Below the pieces are notes generated by a model. The model saw nothing but the letters and a program-made list of their open reading frames with translations. It did no database searches and was not told the origin of the DNA. A program made the position numbers and the translations under genes. 64,000 bases of DNA from Streptomyces sp. NBC_00440. GTDB taxonomy: Bacteria > Actinomycetota > Actinomycetes > Streptomycetales > Streptomycetaceae. Location of the stretch: positions 7,995,501 to 8,059,500 of the forward strand of contig NZ_CP107921.1 of the NCBI RefSeq assembly GCF_036014215.1, read 5' to 3'. This document shows, in pieces, positions 9,704 through 17,657 of the stretch; positions within the stretch are counted from its first letter, which is position 1, and each line of letters opens with the position of its first letter.

Positions 9704-9738
9704 CTTTACCGACCGACAGTGCTTTACCAACCGACAGT
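9704..9738. promoter_or_regulatory. Twin 17-bp direct repeats upstream of the aldehyde dehydrogenase operon (candidate operator)
   Basis: CTTTACCGACCGACAGT (9704-9720) and CTTTACCAACCGACAGT (9722-9738) differ at one base and are spaced 18 bp start to start. They lie 57-91 bases upstream of the first gene of the minus-strand operon, in a region of lower GC than the flanking genes. The position suits a site for the adjacent GAF-type regulator, but the binding protein is inferred only from proximity. Confidence 0.5.
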
Positions 9739-9796
9739 AGGGAGCACCGGGCCTCCGCGCAGTACGGGCGAGGCAGCCGGGGGAAGCGAGCAGTGG

Positions 9797-11050
9797 TCAG
9801 GAACCCTGCCAGGAGTCCAGTTCGCGCACCCGCGACACGGCGGACGACCGCTGCCGGGCGGGCAGCGCGGTGGCGAGAGCCCGCCAGACGGGGAGGTCGT
9901 CCTCGCCCCACGGGCTGTACGCCCAGTCAGCGAGCAGCCCCGGATCCCCGCGTGCGATCAGCGCCTCCCGCAGCTGGTCGGCGAGCCGCCGGCGCAGCCG
10001 GACCACCGCGGGCGCCCGCGACGCGGGCAGCAGCGGACCGGCGTACGCGTTCATCGCCGAGGTCACCGCCCCGGACGCAAGCAGCCGCGCCACCCCCGCG
10101 AAGTCCGTGTCGACGGGACCGGCCAGCCGGTAGGGACGCGACCGCAGCAGCTCAGGGCCGAGCAGCCCGCGCAGCCGGAAAAGCTCCGCGCGCAGAGTGA
10201 TCGGGGTGACCGTCTCGTCCTCGTAGAGCTCGACGAGCAGTTCGTCCCCGGTGACGCCTTCCGGGTGCTGGGCGAGCACCGTGAGGATCTCACTGTGCCG
10301 TCGGCTGAGCCCGTACTTGCGGCCGCCCACCACGAGCAGTGCCGCGTCCCGCCCGAGCACCGACAGCTGGACGGATCCGGCTGAGGGCGGCGGCGCGAGC
10401 AGTGCGAGCTGCGATTCGGCGGCCCGTGCGACCGCGCCGACGAAGGCCAGGCTGTGCGGATGGGCGAGCCGGTCGCCGCCGGTGATGTCCACGGCGCCCA
10501 GCAGCCGCCCGGTGCCCGGATCGTGGACCGGCGCCGCGGCACAGGTCCACGGGTGGACGGGCCGCTGGAAGTGCTCTGCTGCGAAGACCTGCACGGGACG
10601 GTCCACGGCGATGGCGGTGCCGGGCGCGTTGGTCCCGGTCGCCGCCTCGGCCCAGCGCGCCCCCGGTACGAAGTTCATCAGGCTCGCCTGTCTGCGGGGT
10701 GTCGCGTGCCCCTCCACCCAGAGCAGCCGCCCATGTGCGTCGCAGACCGCCAGCAGATGCTCGCCGTCCATCGCGTAGGCACCCATCAGCTCGCGGAACA
10801 GCGGCATCACCCGGGCCAGCGGATGGCCGTCCCGGTACGCGGCGAGCCCGTCGTCGGACAGCTCGACGTGCGCCGTCCCCTCGCGGCTGACCCGTGCGCG
10901 GGCCGAGCGCCGCCAGGACTCCGCGACCACGGCCCGCACGGGGCGCTCGACCCGCCCCGCGGCCGCGAACGACTCGTACGCTCCGCGCAGCGCCCTGCGG
11001 CGCCGCGCGGGATCGGCCCCTGCCTCCAGAGCCACCCATGTGTCGGTCAA
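9797..11050 (-). CDS. GAF-domain transcriptional regulator (AcoR-like, no sigma-54 domain)
   Basis: About 417 residues. The N-terminal part (motifs RRSARARVS, ELMGAYAMDGEHLLAVCDA, GHATPRRQASLMNFVPGARW, ATGTNAPGTAIA) resembles the activator-of-acetoin-type GAF regulator family, in which a small molecule is sensed. The C-terminal half (GGRKYGLSRRHSEILTVL, then EGVTGDELLVELY) looks like a winged-helix DNA-binding domain plus a bacterial-transcriptional-activator-like tail. I see no sigma-54 ATPase module. The TTG at 11050 has GGGAGG 5 bases upstream and is preferred; a GTG at 11077 without a ribosome binding site is the alternative. It sits directly before the dehydrogenase/permease operon on the same strand and most likely controls it. 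Confidence 0.72.
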   Translation of the reverse strand: MTDTWVALEAGADPARRRRALRGAYESFAAAGRVERPVRAVVAESWRRSARARVSREGTAHVELSDDGLAAYRDGHPLARVMPLFRELMGAYAMDGEHLLAVCDAHGRLLWVEGHATPRRQASLMNFVPGARWAEAATGTNAPGTAIAVDRPVQVFAAEHFQRPVHPWTCAAAPVHDPGTGRLLGAVDITGGDRLAHPHSLAFVGAVARAAESQLALLAPPPSAGSVQLSVLGRDAALLVVGGRKYGLSRRHSEILTVLAQHPEGVTGDELLVELYEDETVTPITLRAELFRLRGLLGPELLRSRPYRLAGPVDTDFAGVARLLASGAVTSAMNAYAGPLLPASRAPAVVRLRRRLADQLREALIARGDPGLLADWAYSPWGEDDLPVWRALATALPARQRSSAVSRVRELDSWQGS

Positions 11051-11125
11051 CTCGGCCTCCCCGGCCCTGCGGTGCACCGGACACGGCCATCGTCGCCCCG
11101 GCGGCGGGACCGGGCAAGCGTCCTG

Positions 11126-11728
11126 TCAGGCGAGGTTGACCAGCCGCAGGTAGCGGACCCAGTCCCAGTGCGGGCCGGGGTCCGTGTGGTCGGTGCCCGG
11201 GACCTCGACATGCCCGATGATGTGGGTGCGGTCCTTGGGGATCGAGTACCGGTCGCAGACGGACGCGGTGAGCGCCGCCGACTTCTCGTACAGGGCATCG
11301 GTGAAGTACTCGGGCTTGTCGACCCAGCCCTCGTGCTCGATGCCGATACTGCGGGTGTTGTAGTCCCAGTTCCCGGCGTGCCAGGCGATGTCGTGCTCAC
11401 GGACGCACTGGGCGATGTACCCGTCGGACGAGCGGACCACATAGTGGGCGGTGACCGCCTTCGCCGGATCCCGGAAGATGGCCAGGGTGTTGGTGAAGGT
11501 CTCCTGGGTGACGTGGATGACCACCCGGTCGATCTTGTACGCCGACGGACGGGTGGACACCGTGTAGTTGGCGGTGGACGCGGGCATCCAGTGGGCGGTC
11601 GGGTAGTCGGTGTCCGACGCGCTCTCGGCCTCCGCGTCGGTCGCGGGCAGCAGGATGCTCGCGGTGGCCACGAGCGCCGCGCTCTGCAACAGCCGTCTGC
11701 GGCTGGGACCTGATCCGTTGCGTGCCAT
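11126..11728 (-). CDS. Tat-exported N-acetylmuramoyl-L-alanine amidase (PGRP family)
   Basis: A 200-residue secreted cell-wall hydrolase. Residues 1-34 are a twin-arginine signal (SRRRLLQSAALVATASILL, then an Ala-x-Ala-like cleavage region). The mature part is an amidase_2/PGRP domain: VVIHVTQETFTNTLAIF supplies the first zinc His, then TAHYVVRSSDGYIAQCV, DIAWHAGN and RSIGIEHEG with its Glu, and THIIGHVEVPGTDHTDPGPHW with the last zinc ligands. It would cut the bond between MurNAc and L-Ala outside the cell. Start: ATG at 11728 with GGAGAG upstream. It is a single gene between two clusters, so no partner is implied. Substrate choice between peptidoglycan recycling and defence cannot be read from sequence. 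Confidence 0.88.
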   Translation of the reverse strand: MARNGSGPSRRRLLQSAALVATASILLPATDAEAESASDTDYPTAHWMPASTANYTVSTRPSAYKIDRVVIHVTQETFTNTLAIFRDPAKAVTAHYVVRSSDGYIAQCVREHDIAWHAGNWDYNTRSIGIEHEGWVDKPEYFTDALYEKSAALTASVCDRYSIPKDRTHIIGHVEVPGTDHTDPGPHWDWVRYLRLVNLA

Positions 11729-11786
11729 CTGGCTCTCCTGGGGTGGGGGGAACGGGTACGTCTGTGGCGGGGCGGTCAGGCTGAGG

Positions 11787-12803
11787 TCAGGGCCGGGGGA
11801 GTACCGCAGCCGTCTCCCTGAGATGACGGTGCAGACCGCGGTGCGGTTCTCCGGACGGCAGCCATTCCTTGCGGATCTTCGCGACACAGGTGTAGTTGGC
11901 GTCGCAGACGTTGGCGAGCGGGGCCTCGCCCGCCTGGGAGAGGAGCTGGTACGCGTCCAGTTCGGACAGCCCGTAGTCGCGTGACAGCCACTGCACCAGG
12001 TCCAGTTGCGATATCCGGAAGGCGTCCTCCAGCGGGCGGGCCGAGCCGGTCGACATCAGATGGGTGTCCGACTCCAGGCGGGGCCACGGCGTCGCCACGC
12101 CCTTCAGGAGTTCGACCACGACGACGGTGTTCATGGCGCACTCCACGGCCACCCCGCAGGTCTCGCCCTCACCCTGCCTGGCGTGCCCGTCACCGAGGCT
12201 GAGCAGCGCGCCCTCGACGTTCACCCCGAGGTAGCAGGTGACGCCCGCGCGCATCTCCGGGGTGTCCATGTTCCCGCCGTGCGCGTCGGGGACCAGCGCG
12301 GAGCGCACCTCCAGATTGGCCGGGGCCACCCCGACCGTGCCGTGCATCGGGTCCATCGGCAGGGCGATCTCGAAGTCGCTGTCGCGCGCCCGGAAGAGGC
12401 AGGTGCGCCGCTCCCGGTCCAGCTCCCACATCCAGACGACCTCGGGCAGCGGTGGCTGCAGGGTGGCCGTCGTGTGGGTGGAGGTCAGCGCGCCGAAGAG
12501 CGGGACGGTCGTCGACGCGGCCCAGTCGCGGGCCGGTTCGACCGAAACGAAGTGCACGGCCACCGTGTCGCCGGGCTCGGCGCCCTCGATGTGGAAGGGG
12601 CCCGTCTGCGGATTGAGGAAGGGGAACTCGCAGACCTGGGACACCAGGTCCTTCTCCGACCGCACCCGGCCGGCGAAGCAGTCCTCGGTGAACAGATCAA
12701 GGACGGTGCCGGGCGCGATGCGTGCCACCGGGGCCGCCCCGCCGAACGTCCAGGCGTACTCTCCCTCGCCGGGCCGCACCGTCAGGATGCGCGGATCAGT
12801 CAT
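11787..12803 (-). CDS. Acetamidase/formamidase family hydrolase
   Basis: A 338-residue protein with the acetamidase/formamidase fold: GTVLDLFTEDCFAG near the N-terminus, GDTVAVHFVSVEP, HGTVGVAP, and GDGHARQGEGETCGVAVECA in the C-terminal half. Members hydrolyse short amides such as formamide or acetamide to the acid and ammonia in the cytoplasm. The ATG at 12803 overlaps the TGA stop of the upstream permease gene by 4 bases (ATGA), so the two proteins are translationally coupled and the permease probably feeds it. True substrate unknown; some relatives act on other small amides. Confidence 0.85.
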   Translation of the reverse strand: MTDPRILTVRPGEGEYAWTFGGAAPVARIAPGTVLDLFTEDCFAGRVRSEKDLVSQVCEFPFLNPQTGPFHIEGAEPGDTVAVHFVSVEPARDWAASTTVPLFGALTSTHTTATLQPPLPEVVWMWELDRERRTCLFRARDSDFEIALPMDPMHGTVGVAPANLEVRSALVPDAHGGNMDTPEMRAGVTCYLGVNVEGALLSLGDGHARQGEGETCGVAVECAMNTVVVVELLKGVATPWPRLESDTHLMSTGSARPLEDAFRISQLDLVQWLSRDYGLSELDAYQLLSQAGEAPLANVCDANYTCVAKIRKEWLPSGEPHRGLHRHLRETAAVLPRP

Positions 12804-14374
12804 GCGGGTAACTCTCCTGTCTCATCGGTTGTGTTGCCGGTCAGGGCGCCCTTCCCGGTCGGGGCGCCGCTCTCCTGCGGACTGTGGACTCCGGCGGGGT
12901 CCGGCGGCCCGTCCAGATGCACCCGGCCCGTCTCCGCGAGCCGCCCGGGATGCCTGCGCACCAGCACGGCCAGCACCACCACACCGGCCAGCATCCAGCC
13001 GCCGACGACCGGCCCCGCGTACGAGACGGGCGGCTTCAGCCTGGAGACGAAGTCGAAGGCCGGGATCCCGGCCGCCGTGAGGAGCGCGGGGACGAAGGCG
13101 GCGATGCCCAGCACCGGGAAGAGCAGATGCGGCACCGGGCGGAACAGGTCGCGCCTGCGCCGCAGGAAGTATCCCGCGCAGGCCAGATTGACGACGATGT
13201 ACACGCCGATGACCACCGTGACGATGACCGTGGCCAGCAGCGCGAAAGCGGTCTCCGGGCCGTACGCGAGACCGAGCCCGAGCACCGCGGCCACCGCGAC
13301 GGCGAACTGCACGGCGACCCCGGTGACCGGGGAGCGGTGGCGCGGATGGACACGGGCGAACCGGCGCGGGAACACGCCGATCCGCCCGAGCGCGAAGGCG
13401 GTCCGCGTCGACACGTTCGCGCACGCGTTGGCGTTGGCGACGGTCGAGTTGACGATCGCGAGGAAGAGCAGCACCCAGAAGAGCCCGAACGAGGCGCGCG
13501 CCACGCCCTCCCAGGACGCGGCACCCGAAACGCCGAACCCGGCGAACCGGTCGGGGCCGAAGTACACGGACATCGCATAGGTGGTCAGGACGTAGAACAG
13601 ACCGATCGCGAGCGCCGCACCGAGGACCGCCCGCCGCATGGTGCGCCGCGGATCGCGTGCCTCCTCGGCGAGCGGCGCGGCCGCCTCGAACCCGGAGAAG
13701 GCCAGCACCGTGTAGACGGACCCGGCGAAGACACCGCCGACCCCGGTGTAGCCATGAGCGGTGTGGGAAGTGCCGAACACCGAAAGGGTGTTGGCGTCCC
13801 CGGCCTTCACGATCAGCAGTACGGCGAAGACCAGCAGGACAAGCACCTCGAAGACGCCGAGCACCGTGCCGAAGCGGGCCGATGCCCGGACACCGTAGAA
13901 CCCGGCCAGGGCGATGATCACCGCTCCGGCCAGGGACCACGGCCACCAGAGGGCTGTCGGGTACGAGGCCCACTCCTGGTGCAGGGTGCCCGCCGTGGTG
14001 AAGCCGAGCTGGAGCAGCAGCAGGGCGGGAACCAGTGCCTCGACGAAGACATAACCCCAGCCGACCAGGAAGCCGACCGCCGGGTGCAGGCCCTGCGCGG
14101 AGTACGTCGCGACCGAGCCCGCGGCGGGCAGTTGCCGTGCCAGCTCGGCGACGCACGAAGCGGTGAACAGACAGGCGACCAGCGCCACCAGCACCGACAG
14201 CGGCAGGCTGCCGCCCGCGAACGCGGCGCCCGACGGGATCGACGCCGCGACGGCCGCCGCGGGAGCCATGGCGGTGATGCTCTGGAAGAGGACCTCGCGC
14301 AGCCCGATGGCGTCGCGTCGCAGCCCTGGAGCTGGTTCTCCTGGTCCTCCCGGCTCTCCCGGTTCTCTCGGCAT
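12800..14374 (-). CDS. APC-family permease coupled to the amidase
   Basis: A 524-residue transporter with about 12 hydrophobic helices. It opens with a short Gly/Pro/Glu-rich tail and LREVLFQSITAMAPAAAVAA, the usual first helix of actinobacterial APC permeases. GSVATYSAQGLHPAVGFLVGW and FSGFEAAAPLAEEARDPRRT are the conserved loops of helices 3 and 6. The start is the ATG at 14374 with AGGAG 7 bases upstream; upstream in-frame codons up to 14470 are arginine-rich and unlikely to be translated. The 4-base overlap with the acetamidase gene points to uptake of an amide or amino acid derivative for that enzyme. It is unrelated in detail to the permease at 6589-8181. Confidence 0.85.
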   Translation of the reverse strand: MPREPGEPGGPGEPAPGLRRDAIGLREVLFQSITAMAPAAAVAASIPSGAAFAGGSLPLSVLVALVACLFTASCVAELARQLPAAGSVATYSAQGLHPAVGFLVGWGYVFVEALVPALLLLQLGFTTAGTLHQEWASYPTALWWPWSLAGAVIIALAGFYGVRASARFGTVLGVFEVLVLLVFAVLLIVKAGDANTLSVFGTSHTAHGYTGVGGVFAGSVYTVLAFSGFEAAAPLAEEARDPRRTMRRAVLGAALAIGLFYVLTTYAMSVYFGPDRFAGFGVSGAASWEGVARASFGLFWVLLFLAIVNSTVANANACANVSTRTAFALGRIGVFPRRFARVHPRHRSPVTGVAVQFAVAVAAVLGLGLAYGPETAFALLATVIVTVVIGVYIVVNLACAGYFLRRRRDLFRPVPHLLFPVLGIAAFVPALLTAAGIPAFDFVSRLKPPVSYAGPVVGGWMLAGVVVLAVLVRRHPGRLAETGRVHLDGPPDPAGVHSPQESGAPTGKGALTGNTTDETGELPA

Positions 14375-14509
14375 TCTCCGACTCCTGGTGTCTGTCGACC
14401 GGCACGAGTCCCGCGCGCCATACCGTACGGGCAGACGCGGGAGGGGAGGAAGGGGCCGATGCGCCCGCACCGTACGGGAGTTGTTCCGTACGGCCGGCGC
14501 ACGGGACCG

Positions 14510-15955
14510 TCACTCGCGGTGCTCCTTCCCGCGCAGCAGTGCGTCCGCGTCCGAGAGCGTGGCCCCGATCCGGTGCAGAGCCGGTTCGTCCACGGCGAGC
14601 GGCGCGTACCGGGGGCCCCGCGCGGTGTCCCACCGGCGTGCGACCTCGGTGGTGTCCTCGCCGAGCAGCAGCCCCGCCGCCTGGGCCGCCGCGCCCAGCG
14701 CCACCAGTTCCTTCGCCACGGGCACCTGGACGGGCCGCCCCGACAACCGCCGTACGGTCTCCCGCCAGGCGGCGCCCTGGGCACCGCCGCCGATCAGCAG
14801 CAGCGGCGCGCCGGGGTCCGCGTCCTGGTCCAGGACCCGGTCCAGGGCGGCGAGCAGCGCGTAGACCGCGCCGTCGTAGGCGGCCTGGAGCAGCTGGCCG
14901 CCTGTCGTGTCGTGGCGCAGCCCGTACATCAGGCCCGCGGCGTGCGGGAGATGAGGGGTGCGTTCGCCACCGAGGAAGGGCAGCACCACGGAGCCGCCGC
15001 CCGTCTCGACGGCCTCCCGGTCGAGCTGGAGCAGCGCGGCGATCCGGTCGACCGCCAGGGTGCAGTTGAGGGTGCAGGCCAGCGGCAGCCAGTCGCTCCG
15101 CGCGTCGGCGAAACCGGAGACCGTGCCCGAGGGGTCGACGGGCCGCTGCCGCGACACCGCGTACACCGTGCCCGAGGTGCCGAGGCTGAGCACGGGCCGG
15201 CCGGGGCGCAGCCCGAGGCCCAGCGCCGCCGCGGCGTTGTCACCGGTGCCCGGCGCCACCACGGTGCCCGGGGCGAGTGGCAGACCGGGCAGTGCGCGCA
15301 CGGTGCCCGCCGCATCCGACGGACCCGCGACCTCGGGCAGCAAGTCGGGGGAGAGGCCCGCGAGCTGGAGGATCTCCTCGTCATACGCCTCGGTCCCGGT
15401 GGCCCACCAGCCGGTGCCCGAGGCGTCGCCCCGGTCGGTCGTGCCCCGGCCGGTGAGCCGCTCCGTGAGGTAGTCGTGCGGCAGCCGGACCGCCGCCGTG
15501 GCGCGGGCGGCGTCCGGTTCGTTCTCCAGCAGCCAGGCCCACTTGGTGACGGTCATCGCGGGCCCCGGCAGGCTCCCGGTGCGCCCGGCCCAGGTATTGG
15601 CGCCCAACTGCCCGATGAGGCGCTCGCTCTGCGGTGCGGAGCGGACGTCGTTCCACAGCATCGCCGGGCGCACCGGCCGGCCGGCCGCGTCCAGGGTCAC
15701 CAGCCCGTGCTGCTGTCCGCCGACCGAGATGGCGGCGGCCCGGACCGCTGCGGGTCCGCACTGCTGGAGCGCGTCGGTGAGCGCCCGCCACCACTGCTCG
15801 GGGTCGCTCTCGCGCGCGCCGTCGTTGCCGGTGACGGTGTGCGGGGCCTGGCCGTGCGCGACGACCTCGCCGGTCGCGGAGTCGACGACCAGCGCCTTGG
15901 TCGACTGGGTGGAGGAGTCCACGCCGATGACCAGGGGGCCTTCGGGTGCTGTCAT
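14510..15955 (-). CDS. xylB: Xylulokinase (FGGY carbohydrate kinase)
   Basis: A 481-residue FGGY kinase that would phosphorylate D-xylulose to xylulose 5-phosphate for the pentose phosphate pathway. VIGVDSSTQSTKALV (residues 9-23) is the phosphate-binding loop, SVGGQQHGLV the sugar-binding segment, and GTGDNAAAALGLGL followed by SLGTSGTVYAVS the second ATP-binding half; the FGGY C-terminal signature is GGGAQGAAWRE. Start: ATG at 15955 with GGAG 8 bases upstream. No xylose isomerase gene is adjacent in this window, so other FGGY substrates remain possible, although the xylulokinase-type motifs are clear. The promoter region contains an operator-like CTAA-N4-TTAG element. Confidence 0.87.
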   Translation of the reverse strand: MTAPEGPLVIGVDSSTQSTKALVVDSATGEVVAHGQAPHTVTGNDGARESDPEQWWRALTDALQQCGPAAVRAAAISVGGQQHGLVTLDAAGRPVRPAMLWNDVRSAPQSERLIGQLGANTWAGRTGSLPGPAMTVTKWAWLLENEPDAARATAAVRLPHDYLTERLTGRGTTDRGDASGTGWWATGTEAYDEEILQLAGLSPDLLPEVAGPSDAAGTVRALPGLPLAPGTVVAPGTGDNAAAALGLGLRPGRPVLSLGTSGTVYAVSRQRPVDPSGTVSGFADARSDWLPLACTLNCTLAVDRIAALLQLDREAVETGGGSVVLPFLGGERTPHLPHAAGLMYGLRHDTTGGQLLQAAYDGAVYALLAALDRVLDQDADPGAPLLLIGGGAQGAAWRETVRRLSGRPVQVPVAKELVALGAAAQAAGLLLGEDTTEVARRWDTARGPRYAPLAVDEPALHRIGATLSDADALLRGKEHRE

Positions 15956-16011
15956 CGATCTGCTCCGCTCTGAGGGGCCGGGCGCCGGCCGGCGTTCCGG
16001 CGGCGCCCTGG

Positions 16012-16047
16012 ATACTAATTTGTTAGGCCTCATGACGAAATAGGTCG
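16012..16047 (-). promoter_or_regulatory. Putative xylB promoter with palindromic operator
   Basis: On the minus strand a weak -35 (TTTCGT) and a -10 TAGTAT (16017-16012) are 17 bases apart, about 57 bases before the xylB ATG. The symmetric element CTAACAAATTAG (16015-16026) overlaps the -10. It resembles half of the ROK-type XylR operator (TTAGTTTGTT core), so sugar-responsive repression is plausible; the regulator is not in the immediate vicinity. Confidence 0.45.
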
Positions 16048-16080
16048 TCGGCCGAGCGGTGTTGACCTTTCGGACTGCGG

Positions 16081-16110
16081 ACCGATCCGCGGCTCGAACC
16101 GCGGATCGGT
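16081..16110. terminator. Perfect 12-bp hairpin downstream of the SNF2/SWIM operon
   Basis: ACCGATCCGCGG, a 6-base CTCGAA loop and CCGCGGATCGGT form an uninterrupted stem. It lies in the 424-base gap between the SWIM gene stop (16380) and the xylB promoter, so it could stop transcription from the SNF2/SWIM operon before xylB. The rest of 15956-16379 holds the xylB promoter and no gene that I can support. Confidence 0.5.
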
Positions 16111-16379
16111 GCACCCGGGACGGGGGAGCGCAGCCGCAATCCGCCCCCCTGAACCGGCCCGGACTACGTTGCCGCAGGTCAGGCTGTTCGTTCAATCGCC
16201 CGGGCGGGCGGGTGCGCGGACCCGTGTTCCCGGCGCGCAAGGATCATGGTCGCGTGCGCCGGTGTCCGACGCCCCGCTCCCCTCAGGACTGCCCCCTCCG
16301 GACTTCCCCTCAAGGCCGCCCCCTCCGATCTCCCGAGCAGCCCGCGCTCCCGCTGCCCGCCCGGTCAACTGCTGCTCTG

Positions 16380-17657
16380 TCACTCGTCGTCGGTCACCGT
16401 GGCCAGCGCGGCCGCCGGGTCGGGATCGGCGGGTCCGGCAGGAGTCCAGCGGCCCCGCTCCTTGCGGTAGGGCCACCAGCGGCCGTCCTGCCCGTAGCGC
16501 AGCTGGGCGCCGGCCCCCACCACCGTCCAGCGGTTCCCGGTCGGGTCGAACCGCGGACTGTCCCCCTGATCCCACGCCTGGTCGAGCTGTGCGCGTGCCC
16601 GCGACAGTCCCTCTGCGCCGGGCGTCCACCGCTCCTCCAGTACGGACAGCGCCGCCGCGCCGCCGCAGTGCCAGGCCCGGACGGCGAGGGCCAGCTCGGC
16701 GCGCTCGCGGCCCGAACCCGCGGCGAGGCGGGCCGATATCCGCGCGTCCGTGGTCGCCGCGGCCAGCCGTACGGCGTCCTGCTCCGGCGTCAACTCCTCG
16801 GCCGGCGGCTGGTGTTCATGGTCCGGAGCGAGCGCTTCGGCCAGCAGGAGCGACGCTCTGCGGGCCGCGTCCTCCGCAAGGAACTCCAGCGCACCGGGGT
16901 CCAGGCCCGGCGCCGGACCCGTCTCCGTGTCCAGGGACGGCGGCCTGCCCGGCGCGTCCGGGACCGACGGCGGCTCGGGCAGCGGCGGCAGCGTGTCCGC
17001 AGCGGCGAACGCCTCGTCGGCCCGTACGCCCCCCGGCTCGCGATCCTCCTCGCCTGCCCCGGCACTCTCCGGGCCGGCCGCCCTCCCCGCGCTGCGTCGC
17101 TGCAGCTCGTCCAGCAGCTCCCGTTCACCTCGCCCGCGCATCAGCAGCAGCACGAACGGATCCTCGTCGAGGAGGCGTGCCACCTGATAGCAGAGCGCAG
17201 CCGTGTGCGGGCAGTGGTCCCACGCGTCGCAGGAGCACTCCGGTTCCAGATCCCCGAGCCCCGGCAGCAGATCCACCCCGGCAGCGGCGGCGTCCTCGAC
17301 CAGGTGCGGCGGCATCTCACGGTCCAGCAGCGCCGCGATGTGCCCCGCGCTCTCGACCGCCATGTCGAGGAACCGGTCCCACTCCTGGTCGCTCAGCTGC
17401 TGCAGCAGCACATCGCTGCGGTACCGCGTGGAGTCCGGATCCTGCACGACGGCGGTGATCCGCCCCGGCCGTACGGACACCGCGCCGACGGCGCCCGCGC
17501 GGGCGTATCTGCGGCCCTTCTTCAGCTGCTGCCCGTCAAGGGCGGTGTCCTCCAGGGCTTTCAGCCAGGCCAGGCCCCACCAGGTCCTGGCGAAAGCGCG
17601 GCCCTGGGCCGGTGCGAGCGCGGCGAAGGTGCGCTCCGGTGCGTCCGTACCGCTCAT
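16380..17657 (-). CDS. SWIM zinc-finger protein, partner of SNF2 helicase
   Basis: A 425-residue protein with a SWIM zinc finger: CSCDAWDHCPHTAALCYQVA gives the C-x-C...C-x-H pattern typical of the family. An N-terminal region (TWWGLAWLKALEDTALDGQQ, GRRYARAGAVGAVSV) is characteristic of bacterial SWIM proteins that accompany SNF2 helicases. The remainder is Ala/Glu/Pro-rich and ends in a domain with WRYGQDGRWWPYRKE-like aromatic residues. The ATG at 17657 overlaps the stop of the SNF2 gene (ATGA), so both are made together. SWIM domains bind DNA or proteins; a role in loading or targeting the helicase is inferred from the pairing. Confidence 0.85.
   Translation of the reverse strand: MSGTDAPERTFAALAPAQGRAFARTWWGLAWLKALEDTALDGQQLKKGRRYARAGAVGAVSVRPGRITAVVQDPDSTRYRSDVLLQQLSDQEWDRFLDMAVESAGHIAALLDREMPPHLVEDAAAAGVDLLPGLGDLEPECSCDAWDHCPHTAALCYQVARLLDEDPFVLLLMRGRGERELLDELQRRSAGRAAGPESAGAGEEDREPGGVRADEAFAAADTLPPLPEPPSVPDAPGRPPSLDTETGPAPGLDPGALEFLAEDAARRASLLLAEALAPDHEHQPPAEELTPEQDAVRLAAATTDARISARLAAGSGRERAELALAVRAWHCGGAAALSVLEERWTPGAEGLSRARAQLDQAWDQGDSPRFDPTGNRWTVVGAGAQLRYGQDGRWWPYRKERGRWTPAGPADPDPAAALATVTDDE

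Noticed and set aside
12884..15973. A 1029-codon plus-strand frame opposite the permease and xylulokinase
   Set aside because: It is the mirror of two clearly real minus-strand genes, with low-complexity Arg/Gly/Gln-rich sequence and no ribosome binding site; long antisense frames are normal in GC-rich DNA.
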